Positions 26,952-34,441 of a stretch of 64,000 bases of DNA are shown here, piece by piece; the first letter of the stretch is position 1, and every line of letters starts with the position of its first letter. The stretch spans positions 868,001-932,000 of the forward strand of contig NZ_CP126963.1 of NCBI RefSeq assembly GCF_002871945.2, given 5' to 3'. A program made the translations under genes and the position numbers. The notes beneath the pieces were generated by a model. It was not told the DNA's origin. It saw only the letters and a list, made by a program, of their open reading frames with translations, and searched no databases. The stretch comes from Gleimia hominis (GTDB lineage Bacteria > Actinomycetota > Actinomycetes > Actinomycetales > Actinomycetaceae).

Positions 26952-27143
26952 GTGGCTTCAAAGTGCGACGTGTGTGGCAAGGGTCCAGGCTTCGGCAAGA
27001 GCGTTTCGCACTCCCACGTGCGGACGAACCGTCGTTGGAACCCCAATATTCAGCGTGTGCGCGCGATCGTTAACGGGACGCCTAAGCGTCTCAACGTGTG
27101 CACCACCTGCATTAAGAGCGAACGCATTCAGCGTCCCGCCTAA
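26952..27143 (+). CDS. rpmB: 50S ribosomal protein L28
   Basis: Large-subunit protein of 63 residues. It starts [20 protein letters not shown], and the rest ([16 protein letters not shown], then [10 protein letters not shown]) is a textbook L28. It carries the Cys pairs CxxC (CDVC and CTTC) of the zinc-binding form; many genomes also have a Cys-less paralogue. GTG start with GGAG eight bases upstream. It is monocistronic and ends in a strong terminator. Confidence 0.97.
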   Translation: MASKCDVCGKGPGFGKSVSHSHVRTNRRWNPNIQRVRAIVNGTPKRLNVCTTCIKSERIQRPA

Positions 27144-27162
27144 GTAAACGCGTTCTTAAACG

Positions 27163-27192
27163 AAAAGACCCCGCTCATCGCGGGGTCTTTTT
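27163..27192 (+). terminator. Rho-independent terminator of rpmB
   Basis: A 12-base arm AAAAGACCCCGC (27163-27174) pairs perfectly with 27180-27191 around a five-base loop, and the right arm runs into TTTTT. It sits 20 bases after the rpmB stop. This is the best classical terminator in the window. Confidence 0.9.
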
Positions 27193-27217
27193 GCATGCCC
27201 AGACGAGTTCGAGGGGA

Positions 27218-27360
27218 AGCGCTCGCGGCGGAAACAACGCCGTTTCAAACCTGAGCACTCGCGGCGCAAACATCGCCGTTTCAAACCTGAGCACTCACGG
27301 CGGGAACAACGCCGTTTCAAACCTCAGCACTCACGGCGGAAACAACGTGTTTAGCGTTCA
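27218..27360. repeat. Tandem array of 36-bp units at the 3' end of thiL
   Basis: Units at 27218-27253, 27254-27289 and 27290-27325 are each 36 bp and share AGCACTCACGGCGG, AACAACGCC and GTTTCAAACCTG. A fourth, diverged unit (27326-27360) runs into the end of thiL, whose stop TAA (27351-27353) takes the place of a TGA present in the other three copies. Each unit has a small GGCG/CGCC hairpin. There are no spacers, so it is not a CRISPR. It lies between the rpmB terminator and thiL. Confidence 0.9.
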
Positions 27361-28334
27361 GAGAGGTGGTCCCACCCGGCTTCCACCACCGGCCGCCCGT
27401 CCAGCGTAACCGCGCCTCCCTCAGCGTTTTCCTCAGTGCTTTCCTCAACCCGGCCCACTACCTGAAAGCCGTCTGGCAGCGTGGTTTCGGGTGGGAAGCA
27501 GGCAAGTAACGAGTGGTCTTCACCCCCGTTTAGCACGCATTCCCACGGATCAACCCCGGCTGCTTCCGCACCCGGTTTAAGCTGGCGCGAAAAGCCCCTC
27601 AGGTGCGTGCCGACGAACGCGAGCGTAACCGCGGACGCATCCGCCATGCGTTTGGCGTCCGTGGACAGGCCGTCGGAAATATCCATCATCGCGTGCGCCC
27701 CCGCCTGCGCAGCAAGCACACCGGCCTCATACGGTGGGTGCGGGGCCCGGTACGTATCCACGTACGGCGCCAAGGCTGGCTGCACCTCACTGGTGCGCAA
27801 ACTCCCCGGTACCTGCCCGGTGTTCAACAGCTGGTAGCCAACCAGAGAAAAACCGAGCGTACCGCAAATCGCGACCACATCCCCGACTTGCGCGTTGCCG
27901 CGCTGCACGTCGCCATACGGCGTATAACCCAAAGCGGTTACGGACACAACTAGTTGCGACCCGGCGGTCACGTCACCACCGACAACCCCTGCGCGTGTGC
28001 GCGACACTTCCTGACCAAAACCATTGACGAGATCCACCACCTGCTCGTCGGACACGTGGGGTGGGATCACTAGCGCAACCACCAGGGCACTCGCCCGCCC
28101 CCCTTGGGCTGCTATATCCGCGAGGTTCTGCGCTGCTGCACGCCGACCCACGTCATGAAACGAGGACCATTCCAACGTGAAATGCTCATTTTCTACAATT
28201 GCATCTGTCGTTACAATGAACCGCTGCTCGGGCGCCGCGATTGAAGCGCAGTCGTCACCGGAACCGATGAGGGTGCGTTCCCCCACCGGCAGGTGCCGAC
28301 GCATCGCGGCGATTAGCGTGTCCTCATGCCCCAT
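27351..28334 (-). CDS. thiL: Thiamine-monophosphate kinase
   Basis: Phosphorylates thiamine monophosphate to the active cofactor. The ATG at 28334 is chosen (327 residues, MGHEDTLIAAMRRHLP) with AGGAGG directly upstream; the longer frame adds nine residues without a better site. Motifs include GSGDDCASI near the N-terminus and AHAMMDISDGLSTDAKRM, the ISDGL signature, typical of the PurM/ThiL ATP-binding fold. It overlaps the upstream methyltransferase gene by 11 bases. Confidence 0.94.
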   Translation of the reverse strand: MGHEDTLIAAMRRHLPVGERTLIGSGDDCASIAAPEQRFIVTTDAIVENEHFTLEWSSFHDVGRRAAAQNLADIAAQGGRASALVVALVIPPHVSDEQVVDLVNGFGQEVSRTRAGVVGGDVTAGSQLVVSVTALGYTPYGDVQRGNAQVGDVVAICGTLGFSLVGYQLLNTGQVPGSLRTSEVQPALAPYVDTYRAPHPPYEAGVLAAQAGAHAMMDISDGLSTDAKRMADASAVTLAFVGTHLRGFSRQLKPGAEAAGVDPWECVLNGGEDHSLLACFPPETTLPDGFQVVGRVEESTEENAEGGAVTLDGRPVVEAGWDHLSER

Positions 28335-29229
28335 TTGAGCCTCCTGCTCCTGCCCCATCACCGCCCACTCGTGGCCCGGCGACGCCTCCTACGAGCCGGC
28401 GCATCCGGGCGGACGCGAACATGCACACGGCGGCGGCTGCGGACACGTTCAGTGATTCCGCGTGCCCGGCCAGTGGGATTGCCACCAGGTGGTCGATCGC
28501 GCCGGTTTCCACTTGGGCGAATCCGTGTGCCTCATTGCCGAAAACCCAGGCGGTTGGCGCGGCTAAATCCACTGCTTCCCCACCTAATTCTGCGTCGAAC
28601 AAATCGGTTGAGCCACGTCCATCTGCGCCCAGCACCGTCATGTTGCGCGCGTGCGCCCACTGCGCCGCATCTTCGAATGACACGTTCACTACGGTGGGTA
28701 AGTGGAATACGGATCCGGCGGAGGCGCGCACCACTTTCGGGGAAGACACGTCTGCGGTGCCAGAGCATGCCAGCACCGCATCCGCCCCGGCGGCATCCGC
28801 GATGCGAATCATCGTGCCCACGTTGCCGGGGTCTTGAATTCCAGCGAGAATCATCACGAATGACCAGTCCACGCGGGGTAGGCCATCGGTTCTGAAGTCC
28901 TCTACGACCGCGCTGACGCCTTGCGCATCCTTGGAAATAGCGGTCGATACTTCGTCGGTGACTTCGTGCACCCAACGGGTTTTTGTGCGCGCCAGTTGGG
29001 TGAGTTCAAAGTCGCGTTCCATCGCAGTCGAGCTGAGGTACACGTCTTTGAGGTCGCGGCCACAAAACCGCAGTGCTTCCCGTACCGCTTGGGGGCCTTC
29101 TACTAGTACCCGTCCTGCGCGTCGGCGTGCAGAACGCCCGGCTAGTCGAGCTACCTCCCGGATTCGATCCGAGTTGGGGTTAGCTAGAATAGCCGGGCGC
29201 CTGGCCGACTGGTTCCCAGTCGAACTCAA
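28324..29229 (-). CDS. TrmH/SpoU-family RNA 2'-O-methyltransferase
   Basis: SPOUT-fold methyltransferase, probably acting on rRNA (23S) or tRNA. The 301 residues hold an N-terminal RNA-binding substrate domain (GRVLVEGPQAVREAL) and the three SpoU motifs: GIQDPGNVGTMIRIADAAGA, AWVFGNEAHG and IPLAGHAESLNVSAAAAV. TTG start 10 bases after rplT, with AGGAAAG abutting; no other start codon is near. The family is often found next to rplT in actinobacteria. The exact target nucleotide is not predictable. Confidence 0.9.
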   Translation of the reverse strand: MSSTGNQSARRPAILANPNSDRIREVARLAGRSARRRAGRVLVEGPQAVREALRFCGRDLKDVYLSSTAMERDFELTQLARTKTRWVHEVTDEVSTAISKDAQGVSAVVEDFRTDGLPRVDWSFVMILAGIQDPGNVGTMIRIADAAGADAVLACSGTADVSSPKVVRASAGSVFHLPTVVNVSFEDAAQWAHARNMTVLGADGRGSTDLFDAELGGEAVDLAAPTAWVFGNEAHGFAQVETGAIDHLVAIPLAGHAESLNVSAAAAVCMFASARMRRLVGGVAGPRVGGDGAGAGGSNGA

Positions 29230-29238
29230 CTTTCCTCG

Positions 29239-29622
29239 CTATTTCGCTGCGGGAGCGTTAATGTCTTCGGGCAGTGCTGCCTTCGCCGATTCCACTAACG
29301 CGGTGAATGCGGTCGCGTCGTTCACCGCCAGGTCAGCGAGCATCCGCCGGTCAACCTCAATGCCCGCCAGGTTCAGGCCCTGCATGAAGCGGTTGTAGGT
29401 CATCCCGTTTTGGCGTGCTGCCGCGTTGATACGCTGAATCCACAGTTTACGGAATTCGCGTTTCTTGGTGCGACGATCGCGGTAAGAGTACACAAATGAG
29501 TGTGTAACCTGCTCTTTAGCTTTGCGGTACAGCCGGGAACGCTGCCCCCGGTAGCCCGACGCTTGTTCCAGTACTTTGCGACGCTTCTTGCGTGCGTTCA
29601 CGGACCTTTTTACACGTGCCAT
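29239..29622 (-). CDS. rplT: 50S ribosomal protein L20
   Basis: Assembly-initiating large-subunit protein of 127 residues, [20 protein letters not shown] onward, with [18 protein letters not shown] and [14 protein letters not shown], unmistakable L20 stretches. Third gene of infC-rpmI-rplT, the conserved translation-initiation operon. In many bacteria L20 represses its own operon through the leader; here only the infC leader hairpin is visible. Confidence 0.98.
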   Translation of the reverse strand: MARVKRSVNARKKRRKVLEQASGYRGQRSRLYRKAKEQVTHSFVYSYRDRRTKKREFRKLWIQRINAAARQNGMTYNRFMQGLNLAGIEVDRRMLADLAVNDATAFTALVESAKAALPEDINAPAAK

Positions 29623-29662
29623 CTCTTATAGTCTCCTTAAACTCCGGTTCCCAGCAGTTGCT

Positions 29663-29857
29663 TTAGCGTCCTAGTAGACGGTTAGCCTGCTTTAGATTTG
29701 CGCTGTGTACAACCTGGTCGCGAGATAGGCGACGCTTACGGCGAGATGACTTGTGCTCCAGCAGGTGACGTTTACCTGCCCGCTCACGCATGAGCTTGCC
29801 ACTACCGGTTACACGGAAACGCTTTTTAGCACCGGAGTGCGTCTTCATCTTTGGCAT
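29663..29857 (-). CDS. rpmI: 50S ribosomal protein L35
   Basis: Small basic large-subunit protein of 64 residues: [20 protein letters not shown], then [19 protein letters not shown]. It lies 45 bases after infC and 40 bases before rplT, in the standard order. Confidence 0.98.
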   Translation of the reverse strand: MPKMKTHSGAKKRFRVTGSGKLMRERAGKRHLLEHKSSRRKRRLSRDQVVHSANLKQANRLLGR

Positions 29858-29902
29858 TTATCTAATCCTCAACTAGTGATTGTCGTGCGTAAACGTTGGT
29901 CT

Positions 29903-30505
29903 TTACGCGTTCTTAGCGGAGCGTTCGGCCTGGCGGTTGCGGCGTTGCTGCCGCTGCGCTTCCCGGCGTTTACGCTGTTCGCTTTTCGCTTCCGACTTTT
30001 TACGGGTCGGGGCCAGCACCATCGTCATGTTGCGGCCGTCTTGGCGGGGGCGTGATTCCACTGTGCCCAGTTCGTGCACGTCCTCCGCCAGGCGTTCCAG
30101 TAGGCGCACGCCCATTTCTGGACGGGACTGTTCGCGCCCGCGGAACATGATCATGACTTTAACTTTGTCGCCACCGTTTAGGAACCGCTCAACATGGCCT
30201 TTTTTCGTTTCGTAATCGTGGTCGTCGATCTTGAGGCGGAAACGAATTTCCTTCAACACCGTGTTGGCTTGATTACGTCGCGCGTCACGTGCTTTCTGAG
30301 CAGCTTCGTACTTGTACTTACCGTAGTCCATCAGGCGCGTTACGGGCGGATGGGCTTTGGGGGCTACCTCAACGAGGTCGAGTCCAGCCTCCTCGGCAAG
30401 TCTGAGGGCGTCTTCCACTCGGACGACACCAACTTGTTCACCTTCTGGTCCCACGAGGCGCACCTCGGGAACTCGTATGCGGTCATTGACGCGAGGTTCC
30501 TTGAT
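29903..30505 (-). CDS. infC: Translation initiation factor IF-3, non-canonical ATC start
   Basis: IF-3 keeps the 30S subunit free and proofreads start-codon choice. With ordinary start codons the frame only begins at a GTG at 30463, which would delete a conserved N-terminal segment. Upstream the frame reads [14 protein letters not shown], the normal IF-3 N-terminus, and an in-frame stop lies just before it. The best start is ATC at 30503-30505, seven bases after AAAGGA, giving 200 residues. Rare start codons at infC are a known autoregulatory device, because IF-3 rejects them. The C-terminal domain has [17 protein letters not shown]. Confidence 0.93.
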   Translation of the reverse strand: MKEPRVNDRIRVPEVRLVGPEGEQVGVVRVEDALRLAEEAGLDLVEVAPKAHPPVTRLMDYGKYKYEAAQKARDARRNQANTVLKEIRFRLKIDDHDYETKKGHVERFLNGGDKVKVMIMFRGREQSRPEMGVRLLERLAEDVHELGTVESRPRQDGRNMTMVLAPTRKKSEAKSEQRKRREAQRQQRRNRQAERSAKNA

Positions 30506-30544
30506 GAGAACTTCCTTTCATAGTTTCCCTATGAACACGAAGAA

Positions 30545-30569
30545 GGTCTTCGCATTCCCGGCGAAGACC
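30545..30569 (-). promoter_or_regulatory. infC leader hairpin, possible attenuator
   Basis: In the roughly 225-base leader of infC, GGTCTTCGC (30545-30553) pairs perfectly with GCGAAGACC (30561-30569) around a seven-base loop. On the minus strand it is followed by TTCTTCGTGTT, so it resembles a terminator placed 40 bases before the start codon. It may attenuate infC-rpmI-rplT or be an L20 or IF-3 control element. The rest of the leader (30570-30737) has no gene. Confidence 0.6.
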
Positions 30570-30737
30570 CACATAACACGCGCAAAAACGCTTGCTAACC
30601 CGTTTCCTACTATGCCGAACCGAGATGGTCCAGGGGAACCCAAGGTGGGATTACTCCGCTTACTTATTGGTCGGCCGATTGGCCGTTGTTGTGTCTGGCG
30701 ACACGTTAATCAGGTGACCCTGACATGTACGCGCTCT

Positions 30738-30746
30738 AGTTTAGCA
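30738..30746 (-). promoter_or_regulatory. Predicted extended -10 promoter of infC
   Basis: TGC directly before TAAACT on the minus strand fits an extended -10 element (TGN plus a TATAAT-like hexamer, 4 of 6). The -35 region is only T-rich. It would start transcription near 30731 and give the long leader that holds the hairpin at 30545-30569. Confidence 0.4.
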
Positions 30747-30817
30747 AACCCACGCGAGCAAAAACAGTGCGCTCCTTCGCGTGGTACATGAGATTGCGCA
30801 CACCAAGTCGCGTCATG

Positions 30818-31606
30818 CTAGGCCACGTTCACGACGGTGGGTTGAAACTGCACCGTTTCGGCTGCGACCCGCAACCGTGGTTCGGCCGCAAGTTCGTTGA
30901 GGACGCGCACAACTTCGGCGCGCCCAACTTGAGCGGTGAAGCCCACTTCAATCACCTGAGTTTGGCCTCCGGAAGGGCGCAGACGAACTTGGGCTTGAGC
31001 ACCCACGCGGGTTTGCAGCGCATTGCGTAACTCGTCATCTTCCCACGGGGGTAGCCACACATCCCCGTGCGCAAGGGCAATCACCGCGGGCCGCGGAAGC
31101 CGTACCGCCGGCGTCCCTGTACTATCTGCTGAGGTCGCGTGGTTTGCCCCCATACTTGGGTCAGTGGAAAGCGGAGCTGAGGCCGCGCTCTCACGTGCTG
31201 GGGCCGCTGCGTTCTCCGGTGCTGAGCCGGTGGGTGTCGGGTTGATTATGAGGCGCGAGCCGTACTGGGCGCAAGCTAAGAGCGCGCGCTGAGGGCCGGA
31301 TACGGGAACCGGCCGGGCGGTACTATCCCACCTGGCGAGCGCTGCGGCGCTGGTGAACCCAGCGAGTACCCACCCGCTATCCGTCTTAACTGCACCGGCG
31401 CTACCATCGCAATCATCCGGGTTCGTTTCAACCACGGCAGCGGCAATTACCCGTTCCTTCTGCAGTGCGTGCACCAACTGTTTTAACCGCTGTCCAGCGT
31501 CCATCTGCTGCAGTGCTGCTTTAGTTTCGGGTAGGATCTCCCCCCGGTCTGTGGTGTCAACGCGCTGCGAGAGTCTACGCTGCAGTTGCTCCAGTGAATG
31601 TACCAT
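30818..31606 (-). CDS. SseB-family protein
   Basis: Protein of 262 residues with an SseB N-terminal-type domain (VIAAAVVETNPDDCDGSA, SGWVLAGFTSAAALARW, GSRLIINP). An Ala/Ser/Pro/Thr-rich linker (about 150-190) leads to a C-terminal domain repeating the fold (IALAHGDVWLPPWEDDEL). SseB-type proteins next to infC are common in actinobacteria, but the function is unknown. The ATG at 31606 shares one base with the upstream stop (TGATG), a coupling overlap; a GTG eight codons earlier is an alternative. Confidence 0.8.
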   Translation of the reverse strand: MVHSLEQLQRRLSQRVDTTDRGEILPETKAALQQMDAGQRLKQLVHALQKERVIAAAVVETNPDDCDGSAGAVKTDSGWVLAGFTSAAALARWDSTARPVPVSGPQRALLACAQYGSRLIINPTPTGSAPENAAAPARESAASAPLSTDPSMGANHATSADSTGTPAVRLPRPAVIALAHGDVWLPPWEDDELRNALQTRVGAQAQVRLRPSGGQTQVIEVGFTAQVGRAEVVRVLNELAAEPRLRVAAETVQFQPTVVNVA

Positions 31607-32208
31607 CAGCTGCTGCCACCGCGCCGCCACGGGCGTCCAAATCCGCGTTTCGGTGATTCAGGCCGTTCCTGTGGGTTCACGGCATCGTCGTAGTCTTGAG
31701 GTTTCGTGCGGCCCAGCAGGAGGTCCTCCGCCCGCTCGTCCATAGTGTTTATCAACAGGCCCGCCGGAATCACTTCTTCCGGTTCTCCATTCACATAGCG
31801 GCGGGCCACAACCGATCCGGCGACCTCGTTTTCATCTTCACTAAGAATTGAGGTGATCGCTACCGCACCGTAACGCGTCAGCCGGCTCATGATGCGCGCA
31901 AACTTGTCGCACTCTTCTGGGATGGGCCGGTCTTCGCCCAGTAGGGATGCGAACTCGTCGGCGTCCGACCCCTCTCCCAGGTCCATGTACAGCGCCACTT
32001 GGCCTTGGAGAGGCACGACCCAGCGGCTGATACCGTACATACCCAACAGTTCAGACACGCCTGGTGCAGAAGGGATCGGCGCCATCACAAGTGCAATTGA
32101 TCGCCGCCCACCCTCAAGGTGTAAAGACTCGTCAACGGGGTCGTCCATGCTGAGCTCATCATCCATCCCAGCCATGATTTTCTCGAACTCGTCATCAATG
32201 GAACTCAC
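31606..32208 (-). CDS. Hypothetical protein, coupled to sseB
   Basis: I do not recognise this 200-residue protein. It has a very acidic N-terminus (MSSIDDEFEKIMAGMDDELS), a mixed alpha/beta middle (RSIALVMAPIPSAPGVSELL, SRLTRYGAVAITSILS) and a basic, glycine-rich tail (PKRGFGRPWRRGGSS). There is no signal peptide or membrane segment. It overlaps the SseB gene by one base, so the two are probably made together and may interact. GTG start with GGAG eleven bases upstream. The opposite charge of its ends suggests a nucleic-acid or protein-binding tail. Confidence 0.75.
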   Translation of the reverse strand: MSSIDDEFEKIMAGMDDELSMDDPVDESLHLEGGRRSIALVMAPIPSAPGVSELLGMYGISRWVVPLQGQVALYMDLGEGSDADEFASLLGEDRPIPEECDKFARIMSRLTRYGAVAITSILSEDENEVAGSVVARRYVNGEPEEVIPAGLLINTMDERAEDLLLGRTKPQDYDDAVNPQERPESPKRGFGRPWRRGGSS

Positions 32209-32284
32209 AGTGTTTTCACTCCCCCTACTGCTGTAACCGCTTCTATTCTATCGGTATCTACCCGGCCCTGTTTGCCCGCGTACC

Positions 32285-33532
32285 TCAGGCTTCTTTCATG
32301 TGATCATCAACACCACCTGCGTGCGCCCCCAGTTGTTTCCCGGCGAAGCGGTCGATGATCATTGCGATTGCGCCGTCACCGGTCACGTTAGTGGCGGTTC
32401 CAAATGAATCCAACGCAATGTAGGTAGCGAACATGAGGCCCACTTGCGCGTCATTAAAGCCAAGCATGGAAGACAGCAGGCCAGCTGCCGCGGCGATTGC
32501 CCCACCGGGCACACCGGGGGCAGCAATCATCATCACTCCGAGCATCAAAATGAACGGTGCGTATGACGCGAAGTCGGTGTGCCCGCCAGTCAAAAACAAG
32601 ATAGCCAGCGAAAAGCCCGTGATTTTAATGGCCGAACCGGAAAGGTGGATCGTGGCGCACAGCGGGACAACAAAGGACGCCACCGGTTTTGACACGCCGT
32701 TTCGCCGGGCGCATTCCAGGGTTACTGGAATCGTGGCTGCTGAAGAGGAGGAACCTAACGCGGTGAGGAACGCGTCTTTCATTACCCACAAGCTTTTGAG
32801 GGGATTGCGGTGCGCAACCGCACCGGCGAGGGTGTATTGCAGCAGCAGGATCAGCATGCACAAGCTGAAGGTCATCACCACGACCGCCAGGAACGTGCTG
32901 ATCACCCGGGTGGCGTCTCCGCTCATGGTTAGATTCATGAAGATACCGAAAATATGGAGGGGTAGTAGCGGGATGAGGATCTTCTCTACCAATGCGACCA
33001 CGATTACCCGAAACTCACGGAACCCCTCTTTAACTACTGTGCCGCGCACCAGTGAGACACCGATACCGATTACGAACGCGAGGATCAGGGCGGTCATCAC
33101 GTCCATCACGGGCGCGACCACAATCTCCACGCCGTCACCTGAGTGCGCGTTCGCGACAGTGAAGTACGGTTCTAACTCGGGGTGTTCGCTGGCGTCTAAC
33201 GCCCCTATTGCTTGCCCTTGCAAAAAGGGTGGTAGCACCAGGTGGCTCACGCCCCACGTTCCAAAGCCAGCAATCATTGTGGAAACGTAGGCTATCGCGG
33301 TGGTCAGCAAAATCCATTTCGCAGAGCCCGAACCCAGTTCTGCTAACGCGGGCGTGACTAGGCCAATGATGATCAATGGGATGGCGAACCCGATGAAGGT
33401 CCCAAAGATCGAGTTAAATGTGAAGAACACGCGCGCTAACCCCGGAGGGAAAAACTGGCCGCAGATAACGGCGAGTACGATCGCGATCAGGATCCAGACG
33501 TAAAGCGGGAGCCTTCTAAAAGTTTTCACCAT
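32285..33532 (-). CDS. Dicarboxylate/amino acid:cation symporter (DAACS family)
   Basis: Sodium- or proton-coupled importer of the GltP/DctA/SstT type, 415 residues with about eight membrane helices and two hairpins. The serine-rich re-entrant loop ALGSSSSAATIPVTLECARR and the later NVTGDGAIAMIIDR are the substrate and cation-binding signatures. The substrate (glutamate, aspartate, serine or C4-dicarboxylate) cannot be assigned; the helix-8 motif differs from classical GltP. It stands alone, with 253 bases of gene-free DNA upstream. Confidence 0.93.
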   Translation of the reverse strand: MVKTFRRLPLYVWILIAIVLAVICGQFFPPGLARVFFTFNSIFGTFIGFAIPLIIIGLVTPALAELGSGSAKWILLTTAIAYVSTMIAGFGTWGVSHLVLPPFLQGQAIGALDASEHPELEPYFTVANAHSGDGVEIVVAPVMDVMTALILAFVIGIGVSLVRGTVVKEGFREFRVIVVALVEKILIPLLPLHIFGIFMNLTMSGDATRVISTFLAVVVMTFSLCMLILLLQYTLAGAVAHRNPLKSLWVMKDAFLTALGSSSSAATIPVTLECARRNGVSKPVASFVVPLCATIHLSGSAIKITGFSLAILFLTGGHTDFASYAPFILMLGVMMIAAPGVPGGAIAAAAGLLSSMLGFNDAQVGLMFATYIALDSFGTATNVTGDGAIAMIIDRFAGKQLGAHAGGVDDHMKEA

Positions 33533-33785
33533 GATTCTTTCTACACTTGTGTTTTAGGATCTGCTCGGCCATCACGGGTTAGGTGCGGCGCGAGCGGTAC
33601 GAGCATCTATGGTATCTGCAGTATTCATCATTTGCGGAATCGCTCCCTCGCTCTTTGTGTCCTTCCCCTTTTTTACCTAGCCGAAGTCCGGATTTGCCCC
33701 GCCCGTTCACAACGACGCGCCCCGGCAGTACGCGAAGCACTGGGGATGGTGGACAGGTTGGAGTTGGCACGGTGAAATAAGACGT

Positions 33786-34214
33786 ATGGAAAGAAGTAAA
33801 CCCTGGTTAGTGTGCGCACTGATCCTGTTGGGGGGCCAGGTGTGGTTGCTGTATTCACCTGCGGGCGCGCCCTCAACCGAAGGGCTGGCGGCACTGCTCC
33901 GCCAAGTGCTCACACCGTTACCGGGCCCGTCCGCACCCGGGGAACCCGGGTTCGACAAAGTCGCCCACGCAACGAGTTTTGCCGCTGTAACCGCCGCCCT
34001 CCTACTTGCGCATCTGCCCTCACGGTGGGTGGTGGGATTCAGCGTGGTTCACGCAATAACCTCAGAAATTGTGCAAGCACTGCTCATCCCTGGACGCGAT
34101 GGCGACCCGGTTGATGCCCTCTTCGACCTCGGCGGTATTTTATTCGCCTGGGCGGTGATAACGTGGTGGAAAAACAGGATTGGGAAGGAACCCGATGCAG
34201 CAGGTACCCGTTAA
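33786..34214 (+). CDS. VanZ-family membrane protein
   Basis: Small integral membrane protein of 142 residues with four predicted helices. The family signature is present as DKVAHATSFAAVTAALLLAH, then TSEIVQ and GRDGDPVDALFDLGGILFAW. VanZ-like proteins are widespread and mostly not linked to vancomycin resistance; one clinical VanZ lowers teicoplanin sensitivity, but nothing here supports resistance. No ribosome site precedes the ATG, so the mRNA may be leaderless. It overlaps the next gene by 20 bases. Confidence 0.88.
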   Translation: MERSKPWLVCALILLGGQVWLLYSPAGAPSTEGLAALLRQVLTPLPGPSAPGEPGFDKVAHATSFAAVTAALLLAHLPSRWVVGFSVVHAITSEIVQALLIPGRDGDPVDALFDLGGILFAWAVITWWKNRIGKEPDAAGTR

Positions 34215-34419
34215 AGGCACGATTCGACTGGGGCAACTATTGAAGCTAGCGAACCTCGTGGAAGATGGCGTGATGGCGCGCGAAGCAATCCAAGGGGGAT
34301 TCGTGGACGTCGACGGGCAAGTGGAAACCCGGCGGGGGAAGCAGCTGAAAACCGGGCAGGTCATCACCGTCCACTTTGACGACGGCGACGAAACCGTACA
34401 GGTCGTTTCCGCCCCATAA
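34195..34419 (+). CDS. S4-domain RNA-binding protein (YbcJ/RlbA type)
   Basis: 74-residue protein made of one S4 domain: GTIRLGQLLKLANLVEDG, AREAIQGGFVDVDGQVE and RRGKQLKTGQVITV. Small stand-alone S4 proteins bind structured RNA and are often tied to ribosome or RNA-modification work. The ATG at 34195 is chosen for its GGAAGGAA site; the longer open frame starts with a TTG inside vanZ. Confidence 0.9.
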   Translation: MQQVPVKGTIRLGQLLKLANLVEDGVMAREAIQGGFVDVDGQVETRRGKQLKTGQVITVHFDDGDETVQVVSAP

Positions 34420-34441
34420 CCCGCGGGTTCGCCTGCAGGCA

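Noticed and set aside
27218..27360. CRISPR array
   Set aside because: Unit length fits, but units are joined directly without unique spacers and no cas genes are present.
33786..34214. VanZ as a glycopeptide resistance gene
   Set aside because: The family is broad and no van cluster is present; sequence does not support resistance.
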